DNA of 48,596 nt from Phytophthora sp. 'mugwort'. Taxonomy: Eukaryota > Oomycota > Peronosporomycetes > Peronosporales > Peronosporaceae. The notes under the pieces are model-generated. The model saw nothing but the letters and a program-made list of their open reading frames with translations, was not told where the DNA came from and made no database searches. Shown here piece after piece: positions 36,994 to 46,821 of this stretch. Each line of letters opens with the position of its first letter. The first letter of the stretch is position 1. Made by a program: the position numbers and the translations under genes. The stretch is taken from NCBI GenBank assembly GCA_033558025.1, contig JAUCEF010000098.1, positions 1 through 48,596 of the forward strand. Reading direction: 5' to 3'.

Positions 36994-38469
36994 TTAATAA
37001 AAATAAGAAAAATCAATATGTATTAAAATTTTTGAAACACTTTCATGCATACAACTTTCAAAAATTTTAGGATATAAACCTAATAAAAAGATATTTATAA
37101 TTAATATTAAATGAATTAAAAATTCACGATAAGTTAAATCATAATAAATTTTTAAATAAATATTTTGAATATTACCATAACAAATTCGATTATAAAATAA
37201 TAAAGAATATACCCCACCCAAAAACATACCAATTGTCGCAAAAACAGCTGTTGTAGTATTATCTTCAAAAACTCCAGTTAAAATAAGAATTTCACCCACA
37301 AAACTACTTGAACCTGGAATAGACATATTTGCTAATACATAAATAAATAATGCAATACAAAATAAAGGCATTGTATGTGCTAAACCACCATAATAATTAA
37401 TAAATCTTGTATGATATCGATCATATAAACATCCAATTGAAAAAAATAAACCACTCGATACTAAACCATGACTAATCATTTGAATAATACTACCTTCTAA
37501 TCCTTGAATAGTTAAAGAAAAAATACCCAATATTATAAAATTCATATGAGCAACTGATGCATAAGCAATAATACGTTTCAAATCTGTTTGTCGTATAGCT
37601 GTTAATGACGCATAAATAACAGATATTAAACATAAAACTAAAATATACGGTGTAAAATATAATGCAGCTTTAGGAAATAAAGGAACTAAAAACCTAATCA
37701 TACCGTATGATCCTAATTTTAATAAAATACCAGCTAATAGTACAGAACCTGCGGTAGGTGCTTCAACATGTGCTTCCGGTAACCAAACATGAAAAGGTAA
37801 CATTGGAACTTTAACAGCAAATGATAAAAAAAAAGCTAAGAAATAAAATTTTTCATATGAAAAATTAAAATTACTATAATATAATATTTGATAATCAGTT
37901 GTACCCACAGTTAAAAATAAATGAATAATGGCAATAAACATAAATAATGAACCTGCTAATGTATACATAAAAAACAAATATGAAGCTTTAATTTTACGTT
38001 CTCTTGAACCCCAAATACCTATAATTAAAAACATAGGAATTAATACACTTTCAAAGAAAATATAAAAAATAAGTACATCTAATATACTAAATGAAATGAT
38101 TAAACAAAATTCTAAAATAAAATATAAAATAAAATATTCTTTTATATTTTTATTAATCATTTCATAACTAATTAACATACAGATTGGAATCAAAAATGTT
38201 GTTAAAATTATAAAAAATAATGAAATACCATCAATACCTAAATAAAAATTAATATTAAATTGACTAATCCATTCTATTTTAAATAAATATTGAAAATTAG
38301 AAGTTGATTTATCAAATAAAATCCATAAAGGTAATGACATTAAAAAAATGAAAAAAGACATAAAAATACTAAAATTTTTTATAAATTTTTCATTTTTCGA
38401 AAAAGCTAATATAATAACCGTAATTAATGGTAAAATAAGTAAAAAAATTAATATAAACTTATTAAACAT
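36994..38469 (-). CDS. nad4: NADH dehydrogenase subunit 4
   Basis: Encodes 491 residues from ATG 38469. A longer frame runs back into trnH and is rejected. Antiporter-like proton-pumping subunit (NuoM). Seen are Pro-Met-Phe-Leu-Ile-Ile-Gly-Ile-Trp-Gly, Phe-His-Val-Trp-Leu-Pro-Glu-Ala-His-Val-Glu-Ala-Pro-Thr-Ala-Gly-Ser-Val and Ile-Ala-Tyr-Ala-Ser-Val-Ala-His-Met, the key motifs of the fold. Around thirteen helices. Confidence 0.97.
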   Translation of the reverse strand: MFNKFILIFLLILPLITVIILAFSKNEKFIKNFSIFMSFFIFLMSLPLWILFDKSTSNFQYLFKIEWISQFNINFYLGIDGISLFFIILTTFLIPICMLISYEMINKNIKEYFILYFILEFCLIISFSILDVLIFYIFFESVLIPMFLIIGIWGSRERKIKASYLFFMYTLAGSLFMFIAIIHLFLTVGTTDYQILYYSNFNFSYEKFYFLAFFLSFAVKVPMLPFHVWLPEAHVEAPTAGSVLLAGILLKLGSYGMIRFLVPLFPKAALYFTPYILVLCLISVIYASLTAIRQTDLKRIIAYASVAHMNFIILGIFSLTIQGLEGSIIQMISHGLVSSGLFFSIGCLYDRYHTRFINYYGGLAHTMPLFCIALFIYVLANMSIPGSSSFVGEILILTGVFEDNTTTAVFATIGMFLGGVYSLLFYNRICYGNIQNIYLKIYYDLTYREFLIHLILIINIFLLGLYPKIFESCMHESVSKILIHIDFSYFY

Positions 38470-38491
38470 AAAAAAATTTAATTTAAAAATG

Positions 38492-38564
38492 GGCGAAAAA
38501 TGGGACTTGAACCCATAACACTTAGACCCACAATCTAACACTCTACCTTTAAGTTATAATCGCC
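38492..38564 (-). tRNA. trnH: tRNA-His (GTG)
   Basis: Cloverleaf with loop TTGTGGG, anticodon GTG, and an encoded G at position -1 opposite C73, the His-tRNA identity element. The acceptor stem has two T-T mismatches near its base. Confidence 0.9.
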
Positions 38565-38567
38565 TTT

Positions 38568-38987
38568 TTAAATTTTTCTTAAATAATATATAAAATTTAA
38601 AAATGATTGAACAATTAAATTATTTAAAGGTGGATAGTTTTTAGATAATATTTGTTTTACTTTTAAATTAGAATAAATATTATTTTGAATACTCAAATAA
38701 ATTAATTCAAGTTTTTTAAAATTATATAAATCCCTTATTAAATTTAATTCATTATTTCCATAAATTATTAAAATAGAACCTTGTCCTTTTAATTTTAAAA
38801 AAATATCAATAATTAAATTTTGATTTAATATTAAAGATTTATAATCAAATTTTTTAATTTTTTTTTTTAAAGATATTATTTCATTAATATTTAAATCATT
38901 ATAACGAAATATATATATATATTTATAAGTTTGTTTAATTTTTTGTAATTGATTTAATTTATACTTTTTAAATTTTTTTTTTTGCAT
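38568..38987 (-). CDS. rpl10: Probable ribosomal protein L10
   Basis: A 139-residue basic protein between trnH and nad7. It matches the L10 N-terminal domain in order: a Lys-rich leader, a strand (Tyr-Ile-Tyr-Ile-Phe-Arg-Tyr), Asp-Leu-Asn-Ile-Asn-Glu-Ile then Leu-Lys-Lys-Lys-Ile (near 33-45), Lys-Ser-Leu-Ile-Leu-Asn-Gln-Asn-Leu near 50-58 where L10 has its Val-Lys-Asn-Thr-Leu motif, and Leu-Lys-Gly-Gln-Gly-Ser-Ile-Leu-Ile-Ile-Tyr-Gly-Asn at about 66-78 where L10 has Gly-Pro-x-Ala. L10 is the base of the large-subunit stalk. I recall an unassigned ORF of about 140 codons here in oomycetes. The assignment is inference from motif order. Confidence 0.65.
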   Translation of the reverse strand: MQKKKFKKYKLNQLQKIKQTYKYIYIFRYNDLNINEIISLKKKIKKFDYKSLILNQNLIIDIFLKLKGQGSILIIYGNNELNLIRDLYNFKKLELIYLSIQNNIYSNLKVKQILSKNYPPLNNLIVQSFLNFIYYLRKI

Positions 38988-39025
38988 AATTTATTGAAAA
39001 TAAAATTTTATTCTAATAATTAATA

Positions 39026-40204
39026 TTAACGATCAATTTCACCAAAAACAACATCTAAAGTACCAATAATTGTAACAACATCAGCAATCATATGATTTTT
39101 AGCTATAAAATCTAATGCTTGTAAATGTAAAAATCCTGGTGATTTAATTTTACATCTGTAGGGTTTATTTGTACCATCTGCTACTAAATAAACACCATAC
39201 TCACCTTTAGGTGCCTCAATAACTGTATAAGTTTCACCAGCATTTACACAAATATTTTCTGAATAATATTTAAAATGATGAATTAAAGACTCCATAGAAT
39301 TTTTAATTTGAATTCTATTTGGATTTGTAATTTTTTTATCATCTAATTTAATAGGACCTTGGGGAATTTTATTAAGTACTTGCAAAATAATTCGAATTGA
39401 TTGTCGCATTTCTTCTATTCTAATTAAATAACGATCATAACAATCGCCATTTGTACCTACAGGTATATCAAATTTTAATTGATCATAAATTTCATAAGGT
39501 TGTGTTTTACGTAAATCCCATGAAATACCTGATCCACGTAACATAACACCACTAAAACCAAAATTTAAAGCATCTTTAGCAGATATAATACCAATATCTA
39601 CTAATCTTTGTTTCCAAATTCTATTATTAGTTAACATTTCTTCAATTTCATCTAAACGGGTATTAAATTGTTCACAAAAAATATATATATCATTTAACAA
39701 ACCTTTAGGCAAATCTTGATTAACACCTCCAGGTCTAAAATAAGCTGCATGCATACGTGCACCAGAAACACGTTCATAAAATTCCATTAATTTCTCACGT
39801 TCTTCAAATCCCCAAAAATAAGGTGTCATAGCTCCTACATCTAAAGCATGACAACATACAGCTAATAAATGATTTAAGATACGTGTTATTTCTGAAAATA
39901 AAACTCTTATATATTGTGCTCGTAAAGGTATATCACAATTTAATAATTTTTCAATAGCCAAAACATATGCATGTTCTTGACACATCATAGATACATAATC
40001 TAAACGATCAAAATAAGGTAACGCCTGTAAATAATTTTTATATTCAATTAATTTTTCTGTACCTCTATGTAATAAACCTATATGTGAATCAGCTTTTTTA
40101 ACAACTTCACCGTTTAATTCTAAAATTAAACGTAAAACACCATGAGCCGCTGGATGTTGTGGACCAAAATTTATAGAAAAATTTTTAATTTTTTTTAATG
40201 ACAT
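39026..40204 (-). CDS. nad7: NADH dehydrogenase subunit 7 (49-kDa)
   Basis: Encodes 392 residues, the family length (NuoD). Typical are [14 protein letters not shown] at 12-25, [19 protein letters not shown] and the C-terminal Asp-Val-Val-Phe-Gly-Glu-Ile-Asp-Arg. It forms the quinone pocket in the peripheral arm of complex I. It heads the minus-strand block and diverges from nad2 over a 116-nt gap. Confidence 0.97.
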   Translation of the reverse strand: MSLKKIKNFSINFGPQHPAAHGVLRLILELNGEVVKKADSHIGLLHRGTEKLIEYKNYLQALPYFDRLDYVSMMCQEHAYVLAIEKLLNCDIPLRAQYIRVLFSEITRILNHLLAVCCHALDVGAMTPYFWGFEEREKLMEFYERVSGARMHAAYFRPGGVNQDLPKGLLNDIYIFCEQFNTRLDEIEEMLTNNRIWKQRLVDIGIISAKDALNFGFSGVMLRGSGISWDLRKTQPYEIYDQLKFDIPVGTNGDCYDRYLIRIEEMRQSIRIILQVLNKIPQGPIKLDDKKITNPNRIQIKNSMESLIHHFKYYSENICVNAGETYTVIEAPKGEYGVYLVADGTNKPYRCKIKSPGFLHLQALDFIAKNHMIADVVTIIGTLDVVFGEIDR

Positions 40205-40320
40205 TTTTTTTTTTTTTTTTTTTTAATAAAAATATAATATTTATAAATTAATTTTTTTATAAATATATAGCATATATAGTAAGTAAGTATTTTTAAAATA
40301 TTTATTTCTTTTATTACATT

Positions 40321-41814
40321 ATGTTTTTTCAGGAAATTTTTAATAATAATTTTGAAATTATTATCCCCGAATTTTTTTTAACAACTTTTTTATTAATTTT
40401 ATTATTATTTGGTGTTTTTTATAAAAAAAATCAAAATGCTCAAAAAATTTTGATTATTAAAAATATTACTACTATAATAATATATTTATTATTAATTCTT
40501 TTAATATTAACGTTAAATATAACAAATATTTCAAGTAACATATTAAATGGTGTATTACTTATTAATAATTTTACACAATTTATTAAAATAATTTTAATTT
40601 TATTAACAATTATTTGTTTTTTAATACAACAAAAATATTTAATACAACAAAAAATAAATTCATATGAAATTAATATATTAATGTTAATATCATTATTGGG
40701 TTTAATGTTATTGGTATCTGCAAATCATTTTATTACTTTATATTTAGCAATTGAATTACAAAGTTTAAGTTTTTATATATTAACATCCACCCAAAAAAAA
40801 TCGATATTATCAATTGAGGCTGGTTTAAAATATTTTATTTTAGGATCAATTGCTTCAGGTTTTATTCTATTTGGTTCTTCAATAATTTATGCTATTACAG
40901 GTTCATTAAATTTTAATAATATTTTTTTAATATTATCAAATATAAATTTTTTAGATAATATAAATATATTAATTAGTTTATCTTATGGATTAATTTTTAT
41001 TTTAGTTGGTATTTTATTTAAAATAGGTGCTACACCTTTTCATTTTTGGTTGCCTGATGTATATGAAGGTGCTCCAAATAATATTTCAAGTTTTTTTGCT
41101 ATTGTACCAAAAATTGCTTTTATAGGAATTTTAATTCGTTTATTTTTTGAGATTTTTTTTAATATTTCATATTTCTTTGAAATTTTTTTTTATATTATTT
41201 CATTTTTATCTATGTTAATCGGTGCATTATCGGCATTACAACAAAAAAAAATCAAAAGATTATTAGCTTATAGTGCAATAAGTCATGTAGGTTTTATATT
41301 AATAGGATTTACTTCAAATATGTTAAATAATATTCCATTTATTTTATTATATATTATAATTTATATTATAACAAGTATTAATTTATGGACTTCTTATTTA
41401 TCTTTAAATATCAATCATAAACCAATTAAATATTTAACAGATTTATCAAATATATATACTATTAATAAATTAATTGCTATTATTATAATCATAAATATTT
41501 TTTCATTAGCTGGTATACCCCCATTAGCGGGTTTTTTTTCAAAATTATTTATATTTTTTTCAGCTATTAAAAATAATTATTTTAGTTTAGTATTTTTTGG
41601 TATTATTATAAGTGTTTTAAGCTCTTTTTATTATTTAAAAATAATTAAAATTATTTATTTTGAAAAAATATTTAGAAAAATGTATATTTCACAAATAAAT
41701 AAAAGTCAAAGTATAATATTATTAATTAGTACTCAATTTATTTTATTTTTATTTATTTATCCTAATATTATATTAATAAATTTAAACAAAATTTATTTAT
41801 ATTTATTAATATAA
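40321..41814 (+). CDS. nad2: NADH dehydrogenase subunit 2
   Basis: Encodes 497 residues, the long NuoN-type protein of protists and plants rather than the short animal form. Seen are Leu-Tyr-Leu-Ala-Ile-Glu-Leu-Gln-Ser-Leu-Ser, Gly-Ala-Thr-Pro-Phe-His-Phe-Trp-Leu-Pro-Asp-Val-Tyr-Glu-Gly-Ala-Pro, Leu-Leu-Ala-Tyr-Ser-Ala-Ile-Ser-His and Ala-Gly-Ile-Pro-Pro-Leu-Ala-Gly-Phe. Antiporter-like pump of complex I. Followed by trnF after 6 nt. Confidence 0.97.
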   Translation: MFFQEIFNNNFEIIIPEFFLTTFLLILLLFGVFYKKNQNAQKILIIKNITTIIIYLLLILLILTLNITNISSNILNGVLLINNFTQFIKIILILLTIICFLIQQKYLIQQKINSYEINILMLISLLGLMLLVSANHFITLYLAIELQSLSFYILTSTQKKSILSIEAGLKYFILGSIASGFILFGSSIIYAITGSLNFNNIFLILSNINFLDNINILISLSYGLIFILVGILFKIGATPFHFWLPDVYEGAPNNISSFFAIVPKIAFIGILIRLFFEIFFNISYFFEIFFYIISFLSMLIGALSALQQKKIKRLLAYSAISHVGFILIGFTSNMLNNIPFILLYIIIYIITSINLWTSYLSLNINHKPIKYLTDLSNIYTINKLIAIIIIINIFSLAGIPPLAGFFSKLFIFFSAIKNNYFSLVFFGIIISVLSSFYYLKIIKIIYFEKIFRKMYISQINKSQSIILLISTQFILFLFIYPNIILINLNKIYLYLLI

Positions 41815-41820
41815 TATTTA

Positions 41821-41894
41821 GTTTGGATAGCTCAGTTGGTTAGAGTAAAAGACTGAAAATCTTTGTGTCGGTGGTTCAAATCCACCTCCAGACA
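41821..41894 (+). tRNA. trnF: tRNA-Phe (GAA)
   Basis: 74-nt cloverleaf, loop CTGAAAA, anticodon GAA, between nad2 and rps10. Confidence 0.94.
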
Positions 41895-41910
41895 ATTTTA
41901 TTATTAAAAT

Positions 41911-42237
41911 ATGTATCTTTTAAGAATAACTTTTAAATCATTTCAAAAAATAAATCAACTCAAACAAAATTTATTAAAATTAAAAAAAATTAATAAATTC
42001 AAAAATATTCAAATACCCGGTGTATTTCAAACAAAACAAAAAAAAAAAATTTTTACATTATTAAGATCTCCCCATGTAAATAAAAAATCACGTGAACATT
42101 TTATTCATAAAAATTATACTTCTAAAATTAATATAAAATTTAAAAATATTTTTTATTTATTAAATTTTTTAGTTTTAATTAAAAAATTTTTATCTAAAAA
42201 TTCATTAATAAATATTAAAATTATAAAAAAAAATTAA
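41911..42237 (+). CDS. rps10: Ribosomal protein S10
   Basis: Encodes 108 residues. The S10 hallmark Ile-Pro-Gly-Val-Phe-x-Thr ... Thr-Leu-Leu-Arg-Ser-Pro-His-Val-Asn-Lys-Lys-Ser-Arg-Glu-His-Phe lies at about 35-64; it forms the loop reaching into the small-subunit head. Flanked by trnF and trnR. Confidence 0.95.
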   Translation: MYLLRITFKSFQKINQLKQNLLKLKKINKFKNIQIPGVFQTKQKKKIFTLLRSPHVNKKSREHFIHKNYTSKINIKFKNIFYLLNFLVLIKKFLSKNSLINIKIIKKN

Positions 42238-42247
42238 AATTAAACTT

Positions 42248-42321
42248 ATGCTTATAGCTTAAATGGATAAAGCGTTAGATTGCGGATCTATAAAATGAAA
42301 GTTCAAATCTTTCTAAGCATA
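42248..42321 (+). tRNA. trnR: tRNA-Arg (GCG)
   Basis: 74-nt cloverleaf, loop TTGCGGA, anticodon GCG for CGN codons. Known from oomycete sets; CGA codons in these genes need expanded wobble or base modification. Confidence 0.92.
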
Positions 42322-42335
42322 TATTTTATTTATTT

Positions 42336-42407
42336 TGAAGTATAGCCAAGTGGTAAGGCCTCCGTTTTTGGTACGGAAAATCAAAGGTTCGAATCCTTTT
42401 ACTTCAA
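42336..42407 (+). tRNA. trnQ: tRNA-Gln (TTG)
   Basis: 72-nt cloverleaf, loop TTTTGGT, anticodon TTG, acceptor TGAAGTA with TACTTCA. Confidence 0.93.
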
Positions 42408-42409
42408 AA

Positions 42410-42483
42410 GGGCCTATAACTCAGTTGGTTAGAGTATACGCCTGATAAGTGTAAAGTCAGTAGTTCAAATCTACTTAGGCCCA
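42410..42483 (+). tRNA. trnI: tRNA-Ile (GAT)
   Basis: 74-nt cloverleaf, loop CTGATAA, anticodon GAT, reading ATT and ATC. 2 nt from both neighbours. Confidence 0.94.
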
Positions 42484-42485
42484 AT

Positions 42486-42558
42486 GAATAATTAACTCAA
42501 TTGGTAGAGTATTTCGTTTACACCGAAAATGTTAGCGGTTCGAGTCCGTTATTATTCA
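42486..42558 (+). tRNA. trnV: tRNA-Val (TAC)
   Basis: 73-nt cloverleaf, loop TTTACAC, anticodon TAC. Last of a four-tRNA run before rps12. Confidence 0.93.
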
Positions 42559-42575
42559 ATAAAATAACAAATAAT

Positions 42576-42956
42576 ATGTCAACAATTAATCAATTATTTT
42601 TAAAAAAACAAAAACGTTTAGAAAAAAAAAAAAGAAATAAAAGTCCAGCTTTAAAACAATGTCCTCAACGTAAAGGTATTTGTTTAAAAGTTTATAATAC
42701 AACACCTAAAAAACCAAATTCTGCTATGCGTAAAGTAGCAAAAGTACACCTATCTAGTAGGTATACAATAATTACTTATATTCCAGGTATTGGTCATACT
42801 TTACAAGAACATTCAATAGTATTAGTTAGAGGAGGTCGTGTAAAAGATTTACCTGGAGTAAAATATCATGTAATTCGTGGTAAATATGATTTATTAGGGA
42901 TTTATTCTCGAAAAACATCAAGATCAAAATATGGAACTAAAATACGAAGAGTATAA
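42576..42956 (+). CDS. rps12: Ribosomal protein S12
   Basis: Encodes 126 residues from ATG 42576; a longer frame extends into trnV and is rejected. Nearly invariant core: Leu-Lys-x-Cys-Pro-Gln-Arg-Lys-Gly-Ile-Cys, Thr-x-x-[20 protein letters not shown]. S12 sits at the decoding centre. It overlaps the rps7 start by 26 nt, keeping the bacterial str order. Confidence 0.97.
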   Translation: MSTINQLFLKKQKRLEKKKRNKSPALKQCPQRKGICLKVYNTTPKKPNSAMRKVAKVHLSSRYTIITYIPGIGHTLQEHSIVLVRGGRVKDLPGVKYHVIRGKYDLLGIYSRKTSRSKYGTKIRRV

Positions 42957-43361
42957 AATAAAAAAATTATTTATAAATATGTTATTAAAAAAAGGAAAAA
43001 AAACTTGTTCTGAAAACATATTTATAAATATTTTAATTACTTTAAAAAAAATTACAAAACAAAAACCGAATTTTATTTTATTTAAATCAATTGAAAATTT
43101 ATTACCGAAATTAAAAGCAATAAGTATTCCAAATAAAAAACGAAATAAAAAAAAAAAAAAAAAGATAGATATTTTTTAATGCTTTTAAATGAAGATAAAC
43201 AAATTAAAAAATCGATATCGTGGTTACTTTTAAATGCAAATTTAAAAAACATAACAAACGAAATTATTCAAACTTCAAAAAATAAAAGTAAAACAATCAA
43301 TACAAAAAAACAATATTATAAAAATATAAAAAAATTAAAATTTAATCTTATTTTTGATTAA
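42931..43361 (+). CDS. rps7: Ribosomal protein S7, frame broken at an A17 run
   Basis: The first part (42931-43146) gives the S7 N-terminal half: [12 protein letters not shown] near residues 13-24 and the Glu-Asn-Leu-Leu-Pro-Lys-Leu segment. Then a run of 17 A (43147-43163) intervenes. The C-terminal half (Leu-Asn-Glu-Asp-Lys-Gln-Ile ... Ser-Trp-Leu-Leu-Leu-Asn-Ala ... Asn-Glu-Ile-Ile-Gln) continues in another frame to 43361. S7 is then about 140 residues, a normal size. The likely cause is a miscounted A run; slippage in transcription or translation is the alternative. The ATG at 42931 lies inside rps12; an internal ATG at 42979 would lose the first helix. Confidence 0.85.
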
Positions 43362-43421
43362 TTTTTTTAAAATACATTATTTATCATTAAATAATTAATT
43401 ATTACAAATTATAAAATTCTT

Positions 43422-44336
43422 ATGAAAAATTATTATTATATTAATAAAAAAAATTTACAAATAGAAACTACAACAAATGATTCTAATATCGATAAATTTC
43501 AAAATGATTTAAAAATTTTAAAAGAAATTAGTAATAATATACAAAATACACAAAAACATCCTTATCATTTAGTAGATCCAAGTCCTTGGCCTTTTATAAT
43601 TTCTTTTGGACTTTTTTTTTTAACTTTTGGTGGTGCTATGTATTTTCATGGTTATATTGGCAGTAATTTCTTAATTTTAACAGGATTTTTAATGATTATT
43701 TTAACAATGTATACTTGGTTTCGTGATATAGTTAGAGAAGCTGTATATGAAGGTCAACATACTAAACAAGTACAATTAGGTTTAAGAAATGGTATGCTTT
43801 TATTTATTTTTAGTGAATTACTATTTTTTGTTAGTTTTTTTTGGGCTTTTTTTCATTCAGCTTTAGCACCAACACCTGAAATTGGATCTTTATGGCCACC
43901 ATTAGGTATTGAAACTGTTAATGCTTGGGGTATTCCTTTATTAAATACTGTAATATTATTATCATCTGGGGCAACTATTACTTGGGCACACCATTCAATA
44001 GTTTTTGGTGATAGAAAAAATGCTATTTTAAGTTTAATTATTACAATTTTATTAGCTTTTTTTTTTACTTTAATTCAAGCCTATGAATATATTGAAAGTA
44101 CTTTTTCAATTTCTGATAGTATTTATGGTACAACTTTTTTTTTATTAACAGGTTTTCATGGTATTCACGTTATTGTAGGTACTATTTTTATTATAGTAAG
44201 TACTATTAGATTAATTAATCATCATTTTACAAAACAACATCATTTCGGTTTTGAAGCTGCAGCTTGGTATTGGCATTTTGTAGATGTTGTTTGGTTATTT
44301 TTATTTGTAGCAGTTTACTGGTGGGGAGGTAATTAA
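43422..44336 (+). CDS. cox3: Cytochrome c oxidase subunit 3
   Basis: Encodes 304 residues. The usual Cox3 starts close to His-Pro-Tyr-His-Leu-Val-Asp-Pro-Ser-Pro-Trp-Pro, here at about residues 46-57, so there is an extra hydrophilic N-terminus of some 45 residues. No ATG lies between 43422 and that motif, so the extension seems real. Seven helices follow, with Phe-Trp-Ala-Phe-Phe-His-Ser, Gly-Phe-His-Gly-x-His-Val and Trp-His-Phe-Val-Asp-Val-Val-Trp-Leu-Phe-Leu-Phe near the end. Confidence 0.97.
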   Translation: MKNYYYINKKNLQIETTTNDSNIDKFQNDLKILKEISNNIQNTQKHPYHLVDPSPWPFIISFGLFFLTFGGAMYFHGYIGSNFLILTGFLMIILTMYTWFRDIVREAVYEGQHTKQVQLGLRNGMLLFIFSELLFFVSFFWAFFHSALAPTPEIGSLWPPLGIETVNAWGIPLLNTVILLSSGATITWAHHSIVFGDRKNAILSLIITILLAFFFTLIQAYEYIESTFSISDSIYGTTFFLLTGFHGIHVIVGTIFIIVSTIRLINHHFTKQHHFGFEAAAWYWHFVDVVWLFLFVAVYWWGGN

Positions 44337-44360
44337 TTTATTAAAAAATTAATAATTTTT

Positions 44361-45080
44361 ATGGTTAGTCCTTTAGAACAATTTGAAATTTTACCTATTT
44401 TTCAAATACCTTTTGTATTTACTAATGCTTCTTTAATTTTAGTAATAGGTTTAGTTTATTTATATATATTTACATGTATAAAAACTAAATTTATTCCAAC
44501 ACGTTTTCAACAAATTTTTGAAATGATTTTTAATATTACAATTGAATTAACTTATTCTAGTATAGGAAAAGCTGGTAAATATTTTGTTTCATTAATTTTT
44601 GTTGTTTTTTTTTTTATTTTATTATGTAATTTAATAGGAATGATTCCATACAGTTTTACTATAACAAGTCATTTAATTATTACGTTTACTTTAGCATTAA
44701 CAATTTATTTAGGTTTTAATTTAATTGGAATTAAAAAACATAAATTTAATTTTTTAAATTTATTATTACCTAGTGGTGCAAGTATAGCATTAGTTCCCAT
44801 CTTAGTACCTATTGAATTAGTTTCATACATTTTTCGTGTAATTAGTTTACCTGTACGATTATTTGCAAATATGATGGCTGGACATACTTTATTAAAAGTA
44901 ATTGCAGGTTTTGCTTGGGCTATGTTAAATGTAAATAGTTTTATTTTTATGGCACATTTTATTCCATTAATAATTATTGTATTATTGGTTGGTTTAGAAA
45001 TTGCTGTAGCTTTAATTCAGGCATATGTGTTTACGATTTTAACGTGTATGTATATAAATGATGCTTTAAATTTACATTAA
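44361..45080 (+). CDS. atp6: ATP synthase Fo subunit a
   Basis: Encodes 239 residues, normal length. The functional arginine lies in Leu-Pro-Val-Arg-Leu-Phe-Ala-Asn-Met-Met-Ala-Gly-His (near 164-176), and the last helix has Ile-Gln-Ala-Tyr-Val-Phe-Thr-Ile-Leu. It forms the proton half-channels against the c-ring. Follows cox3 by 24 nt. Confidence 0.97.
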   Translation: MVSPLEQFEILPIFQIPFVFTNASLILVIGLVYLYIFTCIKTKFIPTRFQQIFEMIFNITIELTYSSIGKAGKYFVSLIFVVFFFILLCNLIGMIPYSFTITSHLIITFTLALTIYLGFNLIGIKKHKFNFLNLLLPSGASIALVPILVPIELVSYIFRVISLPVRLFANMMAGHTLLKVIAGFAWAMLNVNSFIFMAHFIPLIIIVLLVGLEIAVALIQAYVFTILTCMYINDALNLH

Positions 45081-45116
45081 TAAAATATACAAAAATAAGA
45101 TATAATATTTTATATT

Positions 45117-45190
45117 GGAAAAATAGCTCAGTTGGTTAGAGTGGTAGCTTGTCACGCTATAAGTCGCGGGTTCAAGTCCCGTTTTTTCCG
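45117..45190 (+). tRNA. trnD: tRNA-Asp (GTC)
   Basis: 74-nt cloverleaf, loop TTGTCAC, anticodon GTC, between atp6 and nad3. Confidence 0.94.
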
Positions 45191-45224
45191 TTTAAATTTA
45201 TTATATTTAAAAAAATTTATAAAT

Positions 45225-45578
45225 ATGTTATTAAATTATTCAAATATTTTTATATTCTTAATATTAAGTTTATTTTTATCAATTTTAATTTTCATTTTAT
45301 CTTTTAGTTTAATTAAACAAAAAGATGATTTAGAAAAGTTAACAGCCTATGAATGTGGATTTAATCCTTATGATGATGCTAGAAAAATTTTTGATGTAAA
45401 ATTTTATTTAGTAGCTATCCTTTTTATTATTTTTGATTTAGAAGCTGTTTTTATTTTTCCTTGGGTTTTAACTTTAAGTTCAAATTTTTCATGGGGATTT
45501 TGGACTATGATTGAATTTTTAGTTGAATTAGTTATAGGTTTTATTTATATTTGGTGTAGTGATGCTTTAGAATGGTAA
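45225..45578 (+). CDS. nad3: NADH dehydrogenase subunit 3
   Basis: Encodes 117 residues from ATG 45225; the longer frame through trnD is rejected. The conserved loop Glu-Cys-Gly-Phe-Asn-Pro with its regulatory-type Cys, then Phe-Asp-Val-Lys-Phe-Tyr-Leu-Val-Ala-Ile-Leu-Phe and Phe-Asp-Leu-Glu are present. NuoA-like subunit at the junction of the two arms of complex I. Confidence 0.97.
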   Translation: MLLNYSNIFIFLILSLFLSILIFILSFSLIKQKDDLEKLTAYECGFNPYDDARKIFDVKFYLVAILFIIFDLEAVFIFPWVLTLSSNFSWGFWTMIEFLVELVIGFIYIWCSDALEW

Positions 45579-46044
<466 letters not shown>

Positions 46045-46207
46045 TTAAAATTAAATCCTGAAAAATATGATAAAAATTAATTTTTATCGTATTTTATGTT
46101 ATATATATACTAATACTGGTTATAGTATTTATTTTAGAAAAAAAATTATTTATTTTTTTAATATATAAATATTTATAATTATAAATATTTATAATTATTT
46201 TTTATTT

Positions 46208-46774
46208 ATGAAAGTATTAAAAAAATTTAGTCAATATTTATTACAGATTTTACCAATAATAAATTATACTTTATATAAAAATGAATTATGTATAAATATT
46301 TCTACAAAAAATTTAATTCCTATTTTATTTTTTTTAAAAAATCATACAAATACTCAATTTAAAGTATTATCAGAAATTTGTGTTATAGATTATATTAATA
46401 AAAAAAAACGTTTTGAAATAATTTATAATTTATTAAGTATTCGTTTTAATAGTCGTTTAAAAATTAAAATAATAATTAATGAATTACAACCGGTAGATTC
46501 AATTATAAAAATATATCAATCAGCCAATTGGTGTGAAAGAGAAGTTTGGGATATGTTTGGTATTTTTTTTTTATACCATCCCGATTTAAGACGGATTTTA
46601 ACAGATTATGGTTTTGAAGGACATCCTTTACGTAAAGATTTCCCTTTAAGTGGTTTTTTAGAAATTTTTTATAATGAATTAAAAAAACGTGTTGTTTATG
46701 AACCCATTAATTTATCACAACAATACCGATTATTTGAATTTAATAATCCTTGGAATAATAAAATAAATATGTAA
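46208..46774 (+). CDS. nad9: NADH dehydrogenase subunit 9 (30-kDa)
   Basis: Encodes 188 residues, typical of NuoC-type Nad9. The signature Asn-Trp-Cys-Glu-Arg-Glu-Val-Trp-Asp-Met-Phe-Gly (near 107-118), Asp-Leu-Arg-Arg-Ile-Leu-Thr-Asp-Tyr-Gly-Phe-Glu-Gly-His-Pro-Leu-Arg-Lys-Asp-Phe-Pro is intact. It binds Nad7 in the peripheral arm. 47 nt before the cob ATG. Confidence 0.97.
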   Translation: MKVLKKFSQYLLQILPIINYTLYKNELCINISTKNLIPILFFLKNHTNTQFKVLSEICVIDYINKKKRFEIIYNLLSIRFNSRLKIKIIINELQPVDSIIKIYQSANWCEREVWDMFGIFFLYHPDLRRILTDYGFEGHPLRKDFPLSGFLEIFYNELKKRVVYEPINLSQQYRLFEFNNPWNNKINM

Positions 46775-46821
46775 TATTTTATTAATTATTTTTGCTTTTA
46801 GGTAATTTTTCATTTCATATT

